Assembly (NCBI GenBank): GCA_963575745.1
Contig: CAUYUJ010022540.1
Coordinates: 1 to 64,000, forward strand
Direction: 5' to 3'
Source of the DNA: Prorocentrum cordatum
Lineage: Eukaryota > Sar > Dinophyceae > Prorocentrales > Prorocentraceae
Length of the DNA: 64,000 nt
Of this stretch, positions 37,908-47,938 are shown piece after piece; the first letter of the stretch is position 1, and each line of letters begins with the position of its first letter. A program made the position numbers and the translations under genes. The notes under the pieces are model-generated. The model did no database searches and was not told the origin of the DNA. It saw only the letters and a list, made by a program, of their open reading frames with translations.

Positions 37908-39588
37908 CAATAGACCAGCCAATGGCCGCTGAAGATGAGGAAGTTGAGGGGGGAACCACCGACGGGACAACCGCCTCCATCCATCACATCGGACAACCTC
38001 TATTCGTGTATATATATACCTCGAAATCACCAAATCAAAGTGAGAGGGGGCCGAACGCTCATTCAATGTCCTTGGGCTGGCCCCGCGGCACCCTCAATAT
38101 TATCCGCCATTCCGGTGTGCTACGTATGTGCAATGTGTCAAAGTTAGGCGCCTGTGGCGGGCTTTTTCAAAGCCCCGCGTCGTGCCCACGACCCCGCCGC
38201 CCCCTCACTCTTGTCCGCAACTGCGGGGTGTTGCGTATCTGCTGATTTCATGACCCACCTATCGATCTAGTGATCGATCTAATGTTCCCACTATCTGTCT
38301 GACGATCCCACTCTCGATATGTGTGAAGATCCATCTACTGACGTCACAACAATATATAGTATATACCGATGTCTAAACCAATCAGGATCAACCAATCAAC
38401 CATCGGAGTAAGCATCGTGAAGGGGGGTCCCTTCACAGTTCCCATCGCAGCGTGCAAGACGTGGGACACCAAACCCGCGCAACCCTGCGAAGGCGCGGGT
38501 GCATTTCGCAAGCGAGCAGGGGCGGCCGTTGCACAACGCATGCCGTCTTTAGAAAATGATCGAACCCTTATTAGCATTGCTTCGCACGCCTTCTACACTG
38601 GCACACACTTTGGTTTTCCACCAATCGTTTTCAATTGTGTCGGACCCGCCCATGGTAGGGCCGCCCCCCGCGCACGCAGCACCACGCACCCACGCACCTT
38701 TTGGAAGTAGCGGCTTCGCGCGCAGCGGCGAGGCGCAATAAGCAGCAACGCCGATCGCACACTTGCGGCTGGGCCTTCATTTGATCGCTTGAGATCGAAC
38801 GCGCCGACCGACATCAACCAACTGGGCGTAAATTGCACGGAGGACGCACACGTTTCTTGGGCGGTCGCGGCCTCGCGCACAGCGACGGGAGGGCAGAGGA
38901 ACACATACACGCACAAACGCAAGCGCGCGTGCACACATGTGTTACTTCGACGCACAGATGACGGGAATCATACGGCAGCGTCAGCAGAGACGGAATATGT
39001 GCGCACGGCGCATGGGCCAATACTGGCACCTTTGGCGCACTTTAAATGAAACACACAAGCAACGAAAACGGACAATGATGAATAAACAAACCGCGAGGAC
39101 GAAACGAATGCCCAGAAAAGCAGCCGGGCAGTAAAAGGCGCGGAGGAAGGAGGGCACTTCGCAGGCATGCCGAGTTTGAAGGGGGCTGGAAGGCCCAGCC
39201 AACAGCTTCGCCTAAGGCGAAGCCAAGCTCCAACTCTGTTGTACAGTCGTAACGATTGTCCCAGTATGAGAGGAGATGCCATCTTAAGCAATCGGAAGAT
39301 CCGTTTGGTCTCGACAGCGATTGTGTGCCTCGCAGTGAGGCGCAATCAAATTTGGGCGGCTGGTCGCTTGAGCCGACGCGGCCGCGGGCGCGCGCTCGAT
39401 CCCACTCCTTGCGTCCCTCAGCTCGCTTTAAAGTCGGGGGGGGGGGGGGGGGGGGGGGCGAAGCGCGAGAGCCCGTCGCCCCTATGCAGAAGGCATAGCA
39501 GCTAACCTACACAAGGACAGAAAAGGAAGCGGGCCCAAAGGAAGGTGGACCCGTCAGCAAGTTGCCTCGCATGTGTATGACGTGCTTA
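37908..39588. other. Between LINE and locus C: no gene; hairpins and a G23 run
   Basis: No supported coding frame. Notable are a perfect hairpin at 39204-39222 (GCTTCGCC, loop TAA, GGCGAAGC), an adjacent GGCTGG/CCAGCC inverted repeat at about 39184-39200, and a run of 23 G at 39436-39458. Part may be the 3' flank or LTR of locus C, but no second LTR copy was matched. Confidence 0.45.
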
Positions 39589-40152
39589 TCAGGCGGCTTC
39601 AGAACTTGATGTATGGCTGGCCCGATATGGAGTATGTCTCTCCAGGCCATGTTTGAAGGTCTGTAGACCCCCCATGACTTGTAGGAGCATGTCTCTGTCG
39701 ATGCTCCCCTTGGTGTGGCCATCCGCAGTCATATCGCGGGAGTCACACCAATGAATGCTGTGCACGGTTCCACGCTCCATCATCTGTCGTATCCAACTGA
39801 TGTGTCCTAAAATGATACACTCAGTCGGCTTCTTCAAGTCTCTGCTTGACAAGGACTTAAAAGCATACTCAGCATCGATGGTCAGAATGACTTGATGCGC
39901 AGGCCACCCAACTCAAGTAGATCTTTCAACTGAGTGGGCGTGAGCAGCCCCGCGTGGAGCTCGTGCAGTCGTGGGATAACAGTCCTCCAAATTATGGGCT
40001 GCTGCCAGCGTCTCTGCTGAATAACTCGAGCGGACCTGCAAGCGGTGAGACTTGCAAAGCGCATTAATTAAATTAACGACAGGCTTAAACAAACGTGTTT
40101 CCACGTCGTAGCAAGTTTGCCCCGCGAATACCATAGCCTTTGATGTCGTCAT
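39589..40152 (-). pseudogene. RNase H of locus C
   Basis: Frame 39913-40152 has VRSSYSAETLAAAHNLEDC (S-x-x-A-E-x-L, the Glu of RNase H). Frame 39589-39852 ends with HWCDSRDMTADGHTKGSID (late Asp block). These match the C-terminal RNase H of copia polyproteins. A frameshift near 39.88 kb splits the domain. Confidence 0.65.
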
Positions 40153-40660
40153 CGGCGTCTCCCCTCGGGCGTCGATATCCTGAGTCGCTATATAAGTCGA
40201 CCTCGCCCGTGGGGTTCATCGCCTGGTAGACGATCTTCTTCGGGCAGGCCTGTAGCTTTCTGGTGATCGCGCTCAGTCGTAGCACTTGAATGTTGGTCGG
40301 TTCTTGGACACGTTGTAGAGATACAACATGCACCATTAACCGCACCTGGGCGATGAGCGCGCGTGCCAGCGCACTCCTGAGACTGACGAACATGTCTGCC
40401 ACCATCTTGGTTGCTTGAGCGTCAGCGCCGGCGCCGGTTAGTTCGGGATGTTGTATAGGACGGAGCTGTTTGATATATTCATTTTGATCCAATGTGACAT
40501 TGTCGCCCTCGTCCTTGGTGTATATCACAGCACAATTGGCATATGTGTGCTTGTTGAGTTTACACTTACCGAAAGTATATTCAACGCATTTGACATGTTT
40601 GTCGATGGTGCCCTCAGTACCGGCCCTAGCAATGTCATCAACATGCTTGGCCGTGAGCAA
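40085..40660 (-). CDS. Reverse transcriptase C-terminal half, locus C
   Basis: A 191-residue frame opening with LTAKHVDDIARAGTEGTI: H-V-D-D is the catalytic box of this RT. It is followed by VEYTFGKCKLNKHTYANCAV, NEYIKQLRPIQHPEL and the connection helices up to LYSDSGYRRPRGD. It is consistent with the palm, thumb and connection of a copia RT. The catalytic DD is intact here, in contrast to the upstream half. Confidence 0.75.
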   Translation of the reverse strand: MLTAKHVDDIARAGTEGTIDKHVKCVEYTFGKCKLNKHTYANCAVIYTKDEGDNVTLDQNEYIKQLRPIQHPELTGAGADAQATKMVADMFVSLRSALARALIAQVRLMVHVVSLQRVQEPTNIQVLRLSAITRKLQACPKKIVYQAMNPTGEVDLYSDSGYRRPRGDADDDIKGYGIRGANLLRRGNTFV

Positions 40661-40760
40661 GTTATTGCTTGTCTCGAACTCCTCGTCGCAGGACGTGGGT
40701 CGGAGGCCAAATCCACCGGTGGTTCTTCTGGGATGAAATGAGAAAGCCCGTGGAGCGTCT

Positions 40761-41129
40761 TTAGTGCCTGTGCCCTCGTTTTAGGCGCTGTGGGCAGTGC
40801 TTTGACTCGTCGTAGTGCTCGAATCCTGGAAGAGCACGGAGCACGGTGGCCGATCCAGGCGGCAAAGTAAAACACACCACGCGTTCCTTTTCACCGGTAG
40901 CCTCAGCAAGTTCCTGATAGGCCAATCCCTTGAGGACGGCCATGTTGATGACGAGGGAAGGAATGATCCACTGCTTCTTGCAAGCTGCCGTGCTAGCGAC
41001 TAACCTCTGGCTTGACCGTCTTGCTGTTCCCGGACATGTTTCTACGTCGAATGCTTCAAGGTCCATGAAGCCTCGGAAGACCAAGCGTAGTCGGATGGTG
41101 CGTTCCATATCGCCCTTCTCGTTCTTCAC
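40761..41129 (-). pseudogene. Reverse transcriptase N-terminal half, locus C
   Basis: The frame contains TIRLRLVFRGFMDLEAFDVE, GTARRSSQRLVASTAACKK and IPSLVINMAVLKGLAYQEL. In related RTs the last block is (L/V)-D-I-x-x-A-F-L-K-G with the catalytic motif A Asp. Here that position is Val, so the enzyme could not work. It ends in LPPGSATVLRALPGFEHYD, typical of this RT group, and then shifts frame at about 40.76 kb to reach the H-V-D-D half. Confidence 0.7.
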
Positions 41130-41556
41130 TCGAATTCATGATGGTTCGACGCTTTGGCTATCTCCTGCATCTTAGAGCATTTGTTGTCGAACCATGTCTT
41201 GAGCTCAGTTTAGAGGGCCTTCGATACTTTATTGGGATTCGCCTGAATGTCAGCTTTAGCGAAGAGGTCGTCTTCCTTGACGACCACAGCTCGTTCTGCA
41301 GCGGCGGTAACGTATACTCGCATAGTGGCCACCCGGTCGGCATCTAATATCATGTGTTATTGCCCGGACAAGACTACCTTAGACATTTCCGTCGTAAAGC
41401 ATAGTTCGACGTATCGACCATGTTCGTCTGAGTCGACTCCGTAGATGTCGTCTTCGATAATGGTGCACGTGGGAGCGTAGTACGTCTCCTCGGCATCGGG
41501 GTCGTGAGTGCGTCCCCACTTCGGCAAGTACCCCCGCTGTTCAGCAGCTGCAGAGA

Positions 41557-42075
41557 TCAGCGCGCTCTGATCTGGAACCATCTGTGTAGGTATGGTAGGA
41601 AAAGTTCCTCTGGTGGAGTTGCCTCCAACAGTCCCCTTTCCTCTTGTAATTCTGCGTACCACACCTCCATAACATGAGACTCAAGATCAGCCTCTGATTC
41701 TTCATAAATCCTAGAGAGCCGTCCGTCCTCATGCGCCGGTTCGGCTTCTGGGGCTTCTCTTGCGGTTCCATCCGGAGTCGGCGTATCAGTCAATTCCACA
41801 ATGTCTGACATGTCCGGATCAAAACCTGCTTGAGGTTTGATGGACTTCAGGCATTTGATGATTCGTGAATGTGCTGATCCAATGTCAGGTATATTCAGAG
41901 CAGTACCTTCCGCTTCGTAGTAATGAAATCCTGGATTCACGTCGTTGTCGTAATGAACCCATATGCAACTGTCGTCATAGGTAACCGGAGGTAGCGCATG
42001 GATACTCTTGGCTAATCTGACTGAAACTACATTCTCAATGCGAGAGAAATTTCTGATACGATACTGCAGAGCCAA
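41557..42075 (-). CDS. Integrase-RT linker, locus C
   Basis: An acidic 172-residue frame (DDSCIWVHYDNDVNPGFHYY, EAPEAEPAHEDGRLSRIYEE) between integrase and RT. No domain is recognised. Linkers of this kind are normal in copia polyproteins. Confidence 0.45.
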   Translation of the reverse strand: MALQYRIRNFSRIENVVSVRLAKSIHALPPVTYDDSCIWVHYDNDVNPGFHYYEAEGTALNIPDIGSAHSRIIKCLKSIKPQAGFDPDMSDIVELTDTPTPDGTAREAPEAEPAHEDGRLSRIYEESEADLESHVMEVWYAELQEERGLLEATPPEELFLPYLHRWFQIRAR

Positions 42076-42335
42076 AGTATCCTAGAGGATAGACGGCTTG
42101 CGGTCGTCATCTGAAGCGCCCCTTTCTTGATCGGCACATAGCCAAAGGTCAAAGCAGGCCTCCCCGCTGATCGGCTGGCTACGACTATTGACACTGTGCG
42201 TGGTGCAGTGTTGTCGGAGCCAATTTCTCGGGCTATGAGCGCTTCAAATCTATAACGAATGTGCGTCGCCGCATTGTACCTGGACATCTCGATTACCCAC
42301 TCGGATAATGACCTGGCCCCTTTCGGGATCATTCT

Positions 42336-43274
42336 TTAGCACTGGGAGCGGGCCATTCCAGCCTCCCCAGTCATCCTTCGCGGTTGTAGGGCGATGGTAA
42401 TCGACCAAGTCTCCTTCGTCATAATAGTGCTGACCGGTAACTGTCGTCTTAGTAAGGCACGATTGGTCTTAGATGCTGCTGTGGCCTGTGTGATAGCTTC
42501 AATACATACCCTGCGTATCGTCTGTTCACGAGAATGATCAAATGTTTCCGTCGGCTGCTCGTGGTCCAGAACAGGGAGGTCAGGGAGCAGCGCTGGTTGC
42601 CGTCCAACTAGAACGTTGCATGGAGAAACATCGCTATAGAAGGTGAACGCGCTGGCGGCGAACAAGGCTTCGTGCAGTAGTCGGGTGAGCACAAGAGGTA
42701 TGTCGAACCTATTGAGTTTAGCCTCCATGGCGTGAAGTAAGTGGCGTAGGATGCCATTTATGACCTCGATCGTTGTAGCGTGATGTCCACGCGCACGTGT
42801 TCTAAACTCAATGCCTGTTGCCTTGAGGACTGCTTTCGCGGTGTCGTTGTTAAGGGCACCCTCTCCATCAGAGTAAAGTACCTTGGCCGGTTCAAATTGC
42901 ATCCAGCACGGATGATATGCATCCAGGATGCTGGTCATAGTCTTGCCTGGAATTTCAATCCCAATAGCATATCGTAAACAGCGACCGATAATGTGGAATA
43001 TCTTGTGTTCTTGTCTGTGGAACATCAGATCACATTCCACTTCCTCATGGAATTTGCCAAGTAATGCAGTAGAGGGCAAAACAGTGTGTCCAGGCTTGTC
43101 CCAAGCTCTGCATTCTCGGCATGTGTCACAGACACCTTTGATGAGGTTGAGTCTGACACTGTCTAGACTTATGTTGCTTAAGATGAGTCTCATCTTAGGC
43201 TCTTTCGCATGGAACCAGCGCAAGTGCAACTTTCGCAACTCGCGCGTTGCCGCGCTAGGGTCAAGGCTTCGCAA
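42336..43274 (-). CDS. Integrase, locus C
   Basis: A 312-residue open frame. The zinc part has LRKLHLRWFHA and GVCDTCRECRAW (H-x-n-H, C-x2-C). The core has EEVECDLMFHRQEHKIFHII (first Asp), AKVLYSDGEGALNNDTAK (second Asp) and GHHATTIEVINGILRHLLHA (Glu). All three catalytic residues and their neighbours are in place and in one frame. A C-terminal part follows, with NVLVGRQPALLPDLP. This is the best-preserved enzyme of locus C. It would insert element cDNA into the genome. The zinc site uses a single clear C-x2-C pair. Confidence 0.85.
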   Translation of the reverse strand: MRSLDPSAATRELRKLHLRWFHAKEPKMRLILSNISLDSVRLNLIKGVCDTCRECRAWDKPGHTVLPSTALLGKFHEEVECDLMFHRQEHKIFHIIGRCLRYAIGIEIPGKTMTSILDAYHPCWMQFEPAKVLYSDGEGALNNDTAKAVLKATGIEFRTRARGHHATTIEVINGILRHLLHAMEAKLNRFDIPLVLTRLLHEALFAASAFTFYSDVSPCNVLVGRQPALLPDLPVLDHEQPTETFDHSREQTIRRVCIEAITQATAASKTNRALLRRQLPVSTIMTKETWSITIALQPRRMTGEAGMARSQC

Positions 43275-43577
43275 GTTTTGTAGACTGATTTGTACATCGA
43301 ACTGTGACCAGTCTGGTAGTCGTGGTCGTGCAGCAGGGTTCCCCGCTGGTGGTGGTGGAGGTGCTTCTCCACCCTGTTGTCGACCACGTCTGACTCTAAC
43401 CTGTGGTAGCCGGAGATGGCCATCCGAACTACCAGCTCCGCTCGAGGCAGGTTGCCCTGCAGCAAGCTCAGCAGCATGTCTTTCAACAGTAATGTCGTGA
43501 CTGCTTGCGCCCGCGGTGGATCCTCTCGAGCCGGGTCTCGGTGCTGTCAGTCGCGCAAGTGGTGATGCTGCTGGCGC

Positions 43578-44141
43578 CTAGGGTGGTGGTGCTGCTGCCT
43601 CAGCAGGAGCTGGCGGTGTAGGCCCTGCTGCCGGCTCGGCGGGGACCGGCGGTATCTGCCCATGATTGTCGGGCAACTTCCAAGGCTTGGCAAACTTGCA
43701 TCTGCCAGATGTTAGTGCGTGCCCAGGCTTGTTATTCCCGTAGTTCTTCTTGCAGCTCGGACATTCCCAATGGTAGTCGTCCTTATCGCACCACCTGCAG
43801 CGTCTCGGATCTCCATCATGAGAGGGAGAGTGCATGTTAACGTTGCCCGCGCAAGCAGGACAACCAAGCCCTCCCGATGGTGGTCTCGCAATCGAGCCAT
43901 CAGGTCGTCGGGGGGGGGGAAGGGTCATCCAAATCGCATCCCCTTGCGTCAGTGACCAACGCGGTGGACGAATACGGGTGGCCATGGAAAGGACTGCGAG
44001 TTGCCTGGAAGAGATCGTGCGCGATCTGAACAGCCTCGACGAAGAGTGACTGCATCTTTGGGGTATATTGTGCAGCCGTGGGCAGTTCCTTATTACATGC
44101 CGACGCGTGTCGACGATGGCCAGTACATCGTTTTCGTTCAA
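43578..44141 (-). CDS. Cys/His-cluster module, locus C
   Basis: The C-terminal half of this 187-residue frame holds LGCPACAGNVNMHSPSHDGD, then CRWCDKDDYHWECPSCKKNY and later HALTSGRCKF. That is C-x2-C, H, H, C-x2-C, W-x-C-x2-C, then H and C: a dense zinc-binding cluster of two or three fingers. Similar clusters recur in dinoflagellate copia polyproteins ahead of the integrase. A nucleic-acid-binding role is inferred. It ends in a Pro/Ala-rich tail at 43578, and a palindrome at 43332-43347 (AGNPA) lies just downstream in another frame. Confidence 0.55.
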   Translation of the reverse strand: MNENDVLAIVDTRRHVIRNCPRLHNIPQRCSHSSSRLFRSRTISSRQLAVLSMATRIRPPRWSLTQGDAIWMTLPPPRRPDGSIARPPSGGLGCPACAGNVNMHSPSHDGDPRRCRWCDKDDYHWECPSCKKNYGNNKPGHALTSGRCKFAKPWKLPDNHGQIPPVPAEPAAGPTPPAPAEAAAPPP

Positions 44142-44306
44142 AAAGGGTGACTAACAGACGATGGTTGGCCATGATATCGGTCGGCTTTCGCATCAGTTCC
44201 CCATGGGAATCACGTGAGCCAGTAGTGCATTAACCCATGTTCATCTTGCAAATGCACTCGCTTTTGGCCAACGTAGTCCATGGTGGTATCTGATCCACCC
44301 AAGTCC

Positions 44307-44874
44307 CTACTGTTTGTTCTCTCCGGTAAAAGGGTTGAATATCATTTTGACGTAGAGCCACCTTCCCACAGAACTTGGTATGTGGCAAATATTCCTAATG
44401 ATGTTCATGTCAGGTGTCATAGTTAACCTTTGCATTGAAATAAGAAGTAAGCCAGTCGTTCTGCAGTGGGGCTGTAGCATGACAACCTCGACGAAACAAA
44501 CGTCTAGATAATGCATCACTACATCTTGGACCTCCTCGTTGCCACGATCAACGAAAGTGCGTTTGTCGAGGTTTCCCCCTGCAGACGGACCTCGGCTGAG
44601 TGCTAGTCGGGAGGCGCCTCCAACTCCTCCGCACAATTCTAACATATCTACCTTGTTGCGGCGTCCGTAGCGCAAGGTGGGGATTATGGAGACTACATCT
44701 GCATGGGATTCAGCAGGTTGCCCCGCAAGTAGTGCGATGAAGGTCTCCTCTCCGTCGTCACTATCTGTGTCGGGGTCCAGAGGTGCGTCGGTGTAGTACG
44801 CGCCGCGCCCGAGTCCATTCAGGTCGTCTCCGCAGTCGTCGCTGCCTTCTCCGACTATGTTGGGTATCTTGCGT
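44307..44874 (-). CDS. Methyltransferase-like module with ELCGGVGG loop, locus C
   Basis: The frame is open from about 44874 (acidic leader; palindrome 44713-44726 read as LLAGQPAES). It contains KVDMLELCGGVGGASRLALS, DKRTFVDRGNEEVQDVVM and VEVVMLQPHCRTTG. A hydrophobic strand followed by E-L-C-G-G-x-G-G matches the SAM-binding motif I of a Rossmann methyltransferase. The D-R-G-N block could be motif II, and Q-P-x-C could stand where cytosine-C5 enzymes have P-C. The sequence loses its pattern near the C-terminus (44.4 kb). Fold assignment is inference; activity is doubtful. Confidence 0.45.
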
Positions 44875-45283
44875 GGTTTGATGCCAGCCTCTTTGTCTGC
44901 GTTCTGTTTTTCTGTTTAATTCTGGCATCTGTCGGCGGCGCTGTCTGTCGCTCTGTCCCAGGTGAGCTAAGTGCCAGAAATTCGGGGCTAGAGGGGGGCA
45001 CGCGGCCGCGCTCAATCGAAGGTGGAGGGGGGCGATCGCCGTCGATGATCGCCACTCGCCGTGAGCGTGGGCGCGCACTGCCATCTCCCAAGAGAGTCGG
45101 TTCCGGCTGCTCCCAGTACAGTCGAGTACGGATGTTGGCAACACCATTGGGCAATGGCGCGTTGTAGTCGTACCCCGTCGGCGGGCCCTGGATCCGGATG
45201 TCCTGAACGATTGCGTTGAAGGATGCTAATATGTACAGCGCTTGTGTGATTTCTTCGTGTTTTATGTAAGTCAATTTGATCAA
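44855..45283 (-). CDS. Linker ORF, locus C
   Basis: A 142-residue frame (IKHEEITQALYILASFNAIV, then Pro/Arg/Ser-rich). Not recognised. It lies between the two methyltransferase-like parts and may connect them. Confidence 0.3.
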   Translation of the reverse strand: MIKLTYIKHEEITQALYILASFNAIVQDIRIQGPPTGYDYNAPLPNGVANIRTRLYWEQPEPTLLGDGSARPRSRRVAIIDGDRPPPPSIERGRVPPSSPEFLALSSPGTERQTAPPTDARIKQKNRTQTKRLASNHARYPT

Positions 45284-45366
45284 TTAACCTTGCGGTCATA
45301 ATCGCCGGCGTCTTGTTACGCCATTCGGCCTTCTGAGCGCCTTGTCCATGCCAGTCTAGACTGCGT

Positions 45367-45885
45367 TCAGTAGGTTATGCAGGTTACCCTGCTACGTTGC
45401 ATGCGCATCGCCATGAGTCGGCGGGGGCGCGCGCGCGCAGTCGCCACTTGCAGATATGATCGGCTGGGCAACGTGTTAGCGCGGTCGTACTTGAGGCCGA
45501 AGTGGCAGAAACGCATGCGCATGACTTGTAAATCAACATCTTCAATAGCATCTCGCATGGGACCTTGTTTCCAGAAGCATCCTGGTGGCCCCACAAGTAC
45601 AATAGTCATGCGTAGAGCCCAAGCCTTGGGCATCATATTCTGGATGCGCTGGCTGCGCGGCCGCGCCCTCTTGCCGGGCAGCCTCGCATGCCAGTCAGCA
45701 GGCGCTGCCGCCCGCAACAGTTGGAAATCGCCCGAGAGTAATGCGCCGAAATACTGTGTACCAGTGAAGGTCATTACCTCTGTATGTGTAGTACGATCAC
45801 ACATGTATCCACGGGCTCGGAGTTCAGCGCAAGCTGTCCGTATATCCTCGATGACAAATGCACGAGAATGATAATGATGCGACAA
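45367..45885 (-). CDS. Second methyltransferase-like or nuclease-like piece, locus C
   Basis: The frame carries TIVLVGPPGCFWKQGPMRDA and, at about residue 135, MRFCHFGLKYDRANTLPSRS followed by YLQVAT. The G-P-P-G-C-F-W block and the C-H-F-G-(L/I)-K-(Y/F)-D block recur, to my knowledge, in dinoflagellate retroelement polyproteins next to the ELCGG-type module. I infer they form one domain. The biochemical role is unknown. A palindrome copy at 45379-45392 overlaps the end of the frame. Confidence 0.4.
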   Translation of the reverse strand: MSHHYHSRAFVIEDIRTACAELRARGYMCDRTTHTEVMTFTGTQYFGALLSGDFQLLRAAAPADWHARLPGKRARPRSQRIQNMMPKAWALRMTIVLVGPPGCFWKQGPMRDAIEDVDLQVMRMRFCHFGLKYDRANTLPSRSYLQVATARARPRRLMAMRMQRSRVTCITY

Positions 45886-46910
45886 TCATTATTTGTCTGC
45901 AGCGGCCACGCAGCCGGGCCCACTGCTTCTCGCGGCAGCCGCGCAGCCAGGCTTGCCGCGGCCCCTGGCACGCACGGCCGGCGCCTGGGAAAAGAATGCA
46001 GGTTTCCCCGCGCTTGCTGACAGCACCTGAATGTTCGGCCTGTCCGGGCAAGCGCGAGCGGCCGTGGCGCGCGCCTGCCCCCGTCGCTCGTTTGGCGATG
46101 GGGGCGCCCAAATGCCTGTGACATGCTGCGCTGCAGAGCCGCTGCTCGAAGAAAAATATCAAACTTCTCAGCGGCATCATCCCTTTCCGCAAGTGCCCCT
46201 GCCTGTGCGTCGGGAGGCGTCCACTTCGTACCCTCCTCGTGGATGGCCTGATAGATCTTCGACTGCAAATTCGGGAGGGCGAGGTCTTTGTCGGCCGAGG
46301 TCGGGGTAGCCCCAATGGACACACTACGACACAATGTCTTCAAGGCGTTGTTCGCCAAAGACTGGATCGTGAACGTGAAAGTCTCGTCGTTGATAGAGAA
46401 ACCGATGCCCTTCGCATCCTGTGACATCATGCATGCGTGAACATCATTCACAGCACGCGCCCCTGCAATTGGCTCTGGATCGGGCACCTCCTTGACCAGC
46501 AATGGAGCTTCTTCGCGCTGAGGATTGGCGGCGGCAGTAAGCGACATCAACCCTTGATCCTCAGTGACCACCTCGTACTCGTCGGCCTTGAGTGCCAGAT
46601 GCCCGGAAGATGTTTTCATCGGGTCGAGTGCCCTGGCACCTTTCCCGAGTAGAACCTTGCGCATCTCCACGCCAGGGATGATCATCTTCTCGCACCCCTG
46701 CTCAAGGATCAGGATGGCCCCCGTGTTGGACATGCTCCTCAGACCCAGGCTGGCAGGGAGATTCCCCCCAGAACCCTCAACTACATTTGCTGAGTACGCG
46801 TCGAGTCTCGGCGAGGCAGGTTGCCCCGCAGGATCTCCCCATTCTTTGCGTGCGTTCTTGCAGTGCAAAAATTGATCACAAATCGCGGCGCCATGTCCCG
46901 CTCCTGACAC
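45886..46910 (-). CDS. Protease-like/polyprotein region, locus C
   Basis: From the 378-residue frame 45774-46910, residues 1-255 look protein-like: HCKNARKEWGDPAGQPASPR, NTGAILILEQGCEKMIIPGV, GFSINDETFTFTIQSLANN. The layout (Cys/His stub, central beta-rich part with I-L-x-x-G and I-I-P-G-V) recalls the aspartic-protease region of related elements, but no clear D-T/S-G is present. A palindrome (46816-46829) is read as DPAGQPASP. The last 120 residues are Arg/Pro/Ala-rich and probably out of frame. Confidence 0.4.
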
Positions 46911-47182
46911 GTAAAGCCTCTTCGTGACGTAAAGCCTTTTAATGGCGCGTCCGCGGGAGCGTGATACCTGTTCAAAGGTCCGTGCCGCCTTTAATCCAAT
47001 TGTATCGTACCACTGCCAATTTCCAAGAGAATAATCAACATACCAGTGATCATATTTCCACTGTTAGCAGCCAAGGCTAGCTCATGGCGTTCACCACAGT
47101 CCAGGAACTCCAGACACTGTCGTACCACGCAAGCCTTTTGCTGCGCCCTTGCTCCAATACCCAATCGTTTCCTGCGCGATGT

Positions 47183-47938
47183 CTAAGCATTCATATACCC
47201 ACGAGCCTCTTCTTCCGCAGTAGGGTTCTTTTCAAAGATCCAGGCTGTAGGACATTCGTCGTGCGTATATGGGCGTGATGTGGAGGCAGTGGGTAAGTTC
47301 AGGACCGTGTCCTCATCCGCGCGAATGCCCATCTGGCCATCAATATTTATCTTAAATACCGTATGCAGCGTGTCGCGTTCGGATATCCCACTATTGCTAC
47401 TGCGCATGTTTACAAGGCTCTCCGTCCTGCGCTGACTGCGTGGACGAAGATCTCGCCCACATGGCATGTACGCGCACGAAGACTGAAGCCATTGAGAGCT
47501 CCTGTCGGTAGCCCTTTCCGTGCGCCTCAACCACGTATCGTTCACCGGCACCGAAGGTGGAGCTGATCTAGCAGGTGTCCCTGCGTTGTCGTCGGTCTCT
47601 GCCACCAATGGCAGGGGCATGTCTATAGCAGGTGTCCCTGCAAGTGCGGTTGCCTCCGTTACTAGCCCAGCGTTGGCTGGTGATGCAGGTTGCCCCGCTG
47701 GTGTCGTCATCGAGACTGCCGCGGTGCCCGTCATCATCGCCGTAACGCGGTTGAGCTCTTCACGGAGGTCCCTGAGCTCGTTCGCCCCTCGGAGTATATC
47801 TTCATGACGGTTGAATGACTCCTGATATCCGGCAAAGGCGTAGTGAAACTCGGCAGTAGAGGCTAACACCCCTGCATATAGCGCAGGGGGCCTCACTTGC
47901 GGAACCTTCCATGTTCCCAGCCAACTGTCTATCCACAT
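47183..47938 (-). CDS. Gag/polyprotein region with AG(Q/T)PA peptides, locus C
   Basis: A 251-residue frame starts with a helical segment (LYAGVLASTAEFHYAFAGYQ). Its middle carries three palindromes read as TPAGQPASP (47685-47698), LAGTPAID (47628-47641) and NAGTPARS (47571-47584). It ends with DTLHTVFKINIDGQMGIRAD. The final block resembles the start of the protease region of related polyproteins. No catalytic residue is identified. Confidence 0.4.
   Translation of the reverse strand: MWIDSWLGTWKVPQVRPPALYAGVLASTAEFHYAFAGYQESFNRHEDILRGANELRDLREELNRVTAMMTGTAAVSMTTPAGQPASPANAGLVTEATALAGTPAIDMPLPLVAETDDNAGTPARSAPPSVPVNDTWLRRTERATDRSSQWLQSSCAYMPCGRDLRPRSQRRTESLVNMRSSNSGISERDTLHTVFKINIDGQMGIRADEDTVLNLPTASTSRPYTHDECPTAWIFEKNPTAEEEARGYMNA

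Noticed and set aside
39250-39400. rRNA-like fragment
   Set aside because: A few words suggested rRNA at first glance, but no continuous match to conserved rRNA cores was seen.
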